A DNA stretch of 64,000 nt from Oxytricha trifallax (taxonomy: Eukaryota; Ciliophora; Spirotrichea; Sporadotrichida; Oxytrichidae). The stretch is taken from contig ARYC01001535.1 in the NCBI GenBank assembly GCA_000711775.1, forward strand, positions 1 through 64,000. The letters are read 5' to 3'. The notes below the pieces were generated by a model, which was not told where the DNA came from, made no database searches, and worked only from the letters and a program-made list of their open reading frames with translations. Shown piece after piece: positions 60,328 through 64,000 of the stretch. The position numbers and the translations under genes were made by a program. The stretch's first letter is position 1; each line of letters opens with the position of its first letter.

Positions 60328-60540
60328 ATACTTGATGATCAATTTCACTCGATAAAGAATTCAAAATTTTAGAATTATTGCTATTAGCAGTACTATTTAT
60401 ATTGCAAAGGAAGCTATATAACTTGACTTTAAAATTAGTGGAAAATTAATTGGATTTAGAGGCATTTTCTTTTATATATGCGCTATATTGTTGCTTGATA
60501 GATAAAATAGTTCTGCTAATATAAATTATCTATTAAAAAA
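60328..60540. mobile_element. Foldback relic, GGAC/CTGGAGCG family
   Basis: 60333-60450 matches the left arm of 50205-50600 (TCGATAAAGAATTCAAAATT, then a TACTATT block and an AACTTGA block) with many differences. Weak inverted partner sequence follows at about 60480-60535. An old, degraded copy. Confidence 0.45.
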
Positions 60541-60544
60541 GTTA

Positions 60545-61615
60545 AAGATGTATATATAAATATTATTGGTCATATTTTACTACCACAAAGTTGATTTATT
60601 ATCAAATAATTTGATTTTTATTAATTTCCTGAAATCATTAATATTTGAAATTTTTAACTTGAAATTATAATTTTAAGTTAGTGTAGTGAGTTAAGATTAT
60701 CACTAGTTACATATATATACAAATTGCATATATTCCGAAATATATTTGCTTTTAAAATAAAATAAAATCCTTTTTAAATATAGCGGTTGTTAAAATTGGA
60801 TATTTAGGATATTTACCTAACCAAGTAGCTTAGCTTAAGTTGATTTCAGTCATTAAACTAACATCTAAATCAAACAAATCTGGTAGCTTTATATTATCTG
60901 ATAAGCCTGATATCAATGAAACGTCTTCAAGAAATTTTGCGAAAGTTAGAGTAGCACTATTATCCTATAGGTATATTATGAGGAGACAGTAATAAAAAAG
61001 AAAGGTATCTAAACAATATAATGAATGAAAGTATACTCTGAATCTATATTTTTTGCATTGTTAATTAGTCCTCAAAAAGTAAATTTCCAATAAGTATTAT
61101 CGTTTTAAGATGGATTTATAGTATTAACAGGGATGGCTTAACAGTTGTATTCTATTTAAAGATTAGATAAAGGAGATATAGGCTTTATGATTTAATATAC
61201 TTTAAAATAATAGTGTATTCAACCTCATCTTTCGTCACAAAGCTCATTGAAATTATCAATTAAATATTGTTAAATTTAAAGATAAAAAGAGCATAATATT
61301 AACTATAGAAATATATTTCATTTTGGGAATTATTAAAATTGATAAATATAAATGAAACTTAAAAAGTAGAAGTAAAATCTAAATATTTAATTTACTTTTA
61401 ATTTTAATAATCTGTAGGTTTAAGTTCAAGTTTTACATTAAATCTTATTAATGTAGTTAAATTCCTACCTCAAATTATCTTAATCGTATTTTGCGATGTG
61501 ATAAAATAGTACATCAAAATTAAATCCAGGTCGCTTTAAGTCATCATTTTATCTTAAAGTTAACAAAAATAAATTAAAAAAATGATTTTTTATTATAATT
61601 CTATTTTAATTTGAT
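60545..61615. other. AT-rich stretch; possible further foldback fragment
   Basis: Around 61494-61535 GCGATGTGATAAAATAGTAC resembles the right arm of the 50.2-kb foldback. No gene is supported. Confidence 0.35.
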
Positions 61616-61620
61616 AGACT

Positions 61621-62025
61621 GAATTTATTAAAAAAGTTAACTATGACTAATTTATGCTAATTCATGGAGATTCTTGCTTGATTATAGGCTATTATATAAA
61701 GGATATTCGTAATTCAGCTTCAAGTTTATAGTAGAATTTTAAACACATCCAGCTGCTACTATTTCAACTTTAAACCACTGAGTTACACTATTACACTATA
61801 TCAATGTTCCTTTTAAGCCTACAGAAACGTTTCCAACCCAAGAAATTTTATATAAACATCATAATAATACTATCCAACTCCTCATATTAATTTTAGATTC
61901 AATCATTTGTTAAATTGAGCAAATAGAGTAAATTTTTCATTATTTATAGTGTAATCATAAAAATATTAATTAAGCACATAACGAGATATATTTAAAAATA
62001 CATTTTAATTCACAAAAGCCTCTGA
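61621..62025 (+). CDS. Coding-like island, two competing frames
   Basis: One frame is free of TGA for 135 codons (61621-62025) and reads QFMLIHGDSCLIIGYYIKDI. The other reads FKFIVEFQTHPAATISTLNH and YINVPFKPTETFPTQEILYK with one TGA. The second is more regular up to about 61925. A coding segment is likely, the frame uncertain. Confidence 0.4.
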
Positions 62026-62200
62026 ATCATATTTAGATTATGAAACAACTTAAGTTTACTAGATATTGCTGTCTCATAAATTAAATTTACATTGGAACTG
62101 GGGGATTTATATACAGTCGCAATTTTTATTCTCAAAACTTATAATTTATGCCAATAATTTATCAGTGTGAACTTAACACGAACAAAGAAATTATATACCA

Positions 62201-62599
62201 AAATCTAAATATTTGAGCTGGAAATTAATAGATCAGTAGAACCTCTTGAAGAGCTTAATCTTATGGGGAGCTTCAAATTAAATAATCAATTATTTAGTAT
62301 ATTATAACTCTGCATGCTGGAAAAGTAAGAGGTCCAACTCACGGTATTTATACTATTCAATATTATTTAATTACTAACATTATTCGAACTAAAGTAACCT
62401 TTTATTTATAATAATTAGAATATAATTATAAACTAAAATTGAAAATTATACACATATTGCTAGAGTTATATTCGTGCATGAGCAGTCACATTTTAACATG
62501 CAATAAAGTTATATTAATTAGTCATTAAACAATGGACTATATATCCTACTATAACTAACTAACTATTAATATATATATTATACTTTTTGTAAAGGATGA
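62201..62599 (+). CDS. Coding-like frame of 133 codons
   Basis: Free of TGA from 62201 to 62597-62599: YLSWKLIDQQNLLKSLILWG, then many Tyr/Asn and a hydrophobic stretch. In the overlapping frame HAGKVRGPTHGIYTIQYYLI (about 62313-62372) also looks coding. The interval is richer than its flanks only to about 62350. Unrecognised. Confidence 0.35.
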
Positions 62600-63004
62600 T
62601 ATAGTATCTGAAATGGCTATTAACTTAGCACTTAAATTATAATTAATTAAAAATATACTTAATAATTTAACGAGAATTAAAATATAAAAATCCTTTCAAT
62701 TTTAAAGATGGGTATAATTTTAAGCATTTTTTAAAAAAATAATTTATTCAAATAGAAAAATAGCATCGCTTTTGATTAATTTCTGAATGTGGAAGTAAGA
62801 TACTCTAATATTTATTATATGATTCTCATTAAAATAAAATTAAAAAGAAAGACATTTATTTATAATAATAACAATTAATCAGATAGGGTAATTGGGATCC
62901 CCGATCATAAGTAAAAGAACAAATGTCTTTTTAAAAAATAATCATTCAAGCTAATCTTCGATTCTTTCCTTCTAGTTAATTCTTCACCACTGATGAGTCA
63001 ATAG

Positions 63005-63250
63005 TCATCTATTCTGTGAATTTGATGCTGCTTTTTTCATTTTCTTTTGCTGAATTATCTGGTGTGTATGAGACTTACGTTGATATGTCTAATCTCTTTC
63101 AGTATAGTGATACTCAATGTTTGTTGTGTGGTAATTGCCTCCTTTGTCTTGATTGACTAGAGTAAGGAGTTGTTTTACCTGGAAAACCTTTTGGTTAACT
63201 GAGAATGGGAAAATGTCAATATAATTTTTCTTCAATAATCTTTTTTAGTG
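63005..63250 (-). CDS. Coding segment downstream of the edge gene
   Basis: In the same frame as the long edge frame, directly after its TGA (63254-63256), the minus strand continues LLKKNYIDIFPFSVNQKVFQ, then LVNQDKGGNYHTTNIEYHYT, to a TGA near 63005. It looks coding. Either it is the next in-phase segment, or the upstream TGA is a late mutation, or it is a separate piece. Confidence 0.45.
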
Positions 63251-63253
63251 TTT

Positions 63254-64000
63254 TCATTTTACTGTTTGTATTTTTCTATAATCTATAAAGATTTATTGTG
63301 CTACAGATCTTTTTAGCGCTAGAGAGGATCGTCGTGTTGATGAAATGTCACTCTGTTCTTGAGTTAGTCTAAACATCTTAAATATTATAAAATTATTTAT
63401 AATATTCTTCTCTTTAATTTGAATTGAGAGTTATATTTTACTATTAAATATAAATAGGATCCACAAATAAATGTGACGTATTATATCGGTATACTTTTTA
63501 AAAAGTCGACTGTTGATAAAAACTGATCTTCCTGGGTACTTTATAGGATCAGGTTCTAAGGTGATTCCTGTAGAAAAATGGGTTCCTTAGGAAGAAGGTT
63601 TATCTTCTCTTTATTTCTTGACTCTTTTATAGGATGAAGATCCTAGTTGTTAGGTTTCAGTCGTGGTATCTAAGAGTGAGCTTCCTGTATTATTAAGATG
63701 GTCGAAAATAAAATTTTCAACAATGGTGTTTTGTTGTTGGTGTTTCTGGGTTTTCCAAGGGAGGTTTGTAGGAATTATACAACTTAGGTATATCTAGTAA
63801 TTTTTTAACCGAAGTTCTCTCTAGACAATGGGTTTAAATTTTATATGATTAGGTATAGGGGCGTTCTTCACCAGTGAATGTTAGCATTTTTGTTTGGCCC
63901 TTAGAGGCTCTTCACTTAGAGATCTACTTTTCCTATTAAAATAAGTGAATTTTGGGAGACACGTGTACACATCTATTCGGACTCTATCGACAAAATATTT
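63254..64000 (-). CDS. Partial gene, 249 codons, cut by window edge
   Basis: The strongest open frame of the window: free of TGA from the edge (64000) to TGA 63254-63256, with many TAA/TAG as Gln. It reads KYFVDRVRIDVYTCLPKFTY, SEEPLRAKQKCQHSLVKNAP, ENFIFDHLNNTGSSLLDTTT, LEPDPIKYPGRSVFINSRLF and later QEQSDISSTRRSSLALKRSV. A much more AT-rich part (about 63372-63460) in the middle could be an eliminated sequence that happens to stay open. The protein is polar and basic. No domain is recognised. The N-terminus lies beyond the window. Confidence 0.65.

Noticed and set aside
1-64000. CRISPR arrays, bacterial operons, rRNA genes
   Set aside because: None seen. Tandem short repeats with spacers, Shine-Dalgarno-led gene strings and rRNA-like conserved blocks are all absent.

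Overview
This window looks like germline (micronuclear) DNA of a spirotrichous ciliate of the Oxytricha/Stylonychia type. Three things point there. Most of the sequence is very AT-rich and gene-poor. Short, less AT-rich islands read as protein only if TAA and TAG are read as glutamine and TGA as the stop. A transposon end at 786-836 and a short element at 28690-29958 carry terminal repeats that begin with C4A4 telomere-like sequence and sit next to AAT, the marks of the telomere-bearing elements (TBE) known from oxytrichid germlines. There is no bacterial operon structure, and few frames are open in the standard code.

Layout. 0-2 kb: the end of a TBE carrying a decayed kinase gene, inserted into a decayed replication-protein (Rep)-like gene. 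2-9.4 kb: AT-rich DNA, a G-tract-capped non-autonomous element (4965-5457) and an old integrase-like relic (6.7-8.0 kb). 9.4-15.8 kb: transposon-rich, with a DDE transposase (minus strand, 13.7-14.7 kb), accessory-like coding pieces and an 846-bp foldback (10712-11557). 16.35-17.04 kb: a GC-richer SINE-like insertion with a 12-bp target duplication. 17.3-28.5 kb: coding islands, including a membrane-protein-like cluster (20.6-23.5 kb) and a MORN-repeat segment. 28.7-30.0 kb: short TBE. 31.5-31.8 kb: foldback. 33-43 kb: many coding islands on both strands and a foldback at 41.8-42.2 kb. 43.8-44.2 kb: a second G-capped element inside a coding island. 47-53 kb: further islands, among them a Gln/Asp-rich frame split by a foldback at 50.2-50.6 kb. 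55-64 kb: more islands, ending in a 249-codon open frame cut by the window edge.

The islands probably are macronuclear-destined segments (MDSs), or germline-limited genes, separated by internal eliminated DNA. I cannot order them or prove their boundaries without the macronuclear genome. Almost none match a family I recognise, so most calls are descriptive. With one stop codon, open frames are cheap in AT-rich DNA and often two frames look plausible. Confidences reflect that.
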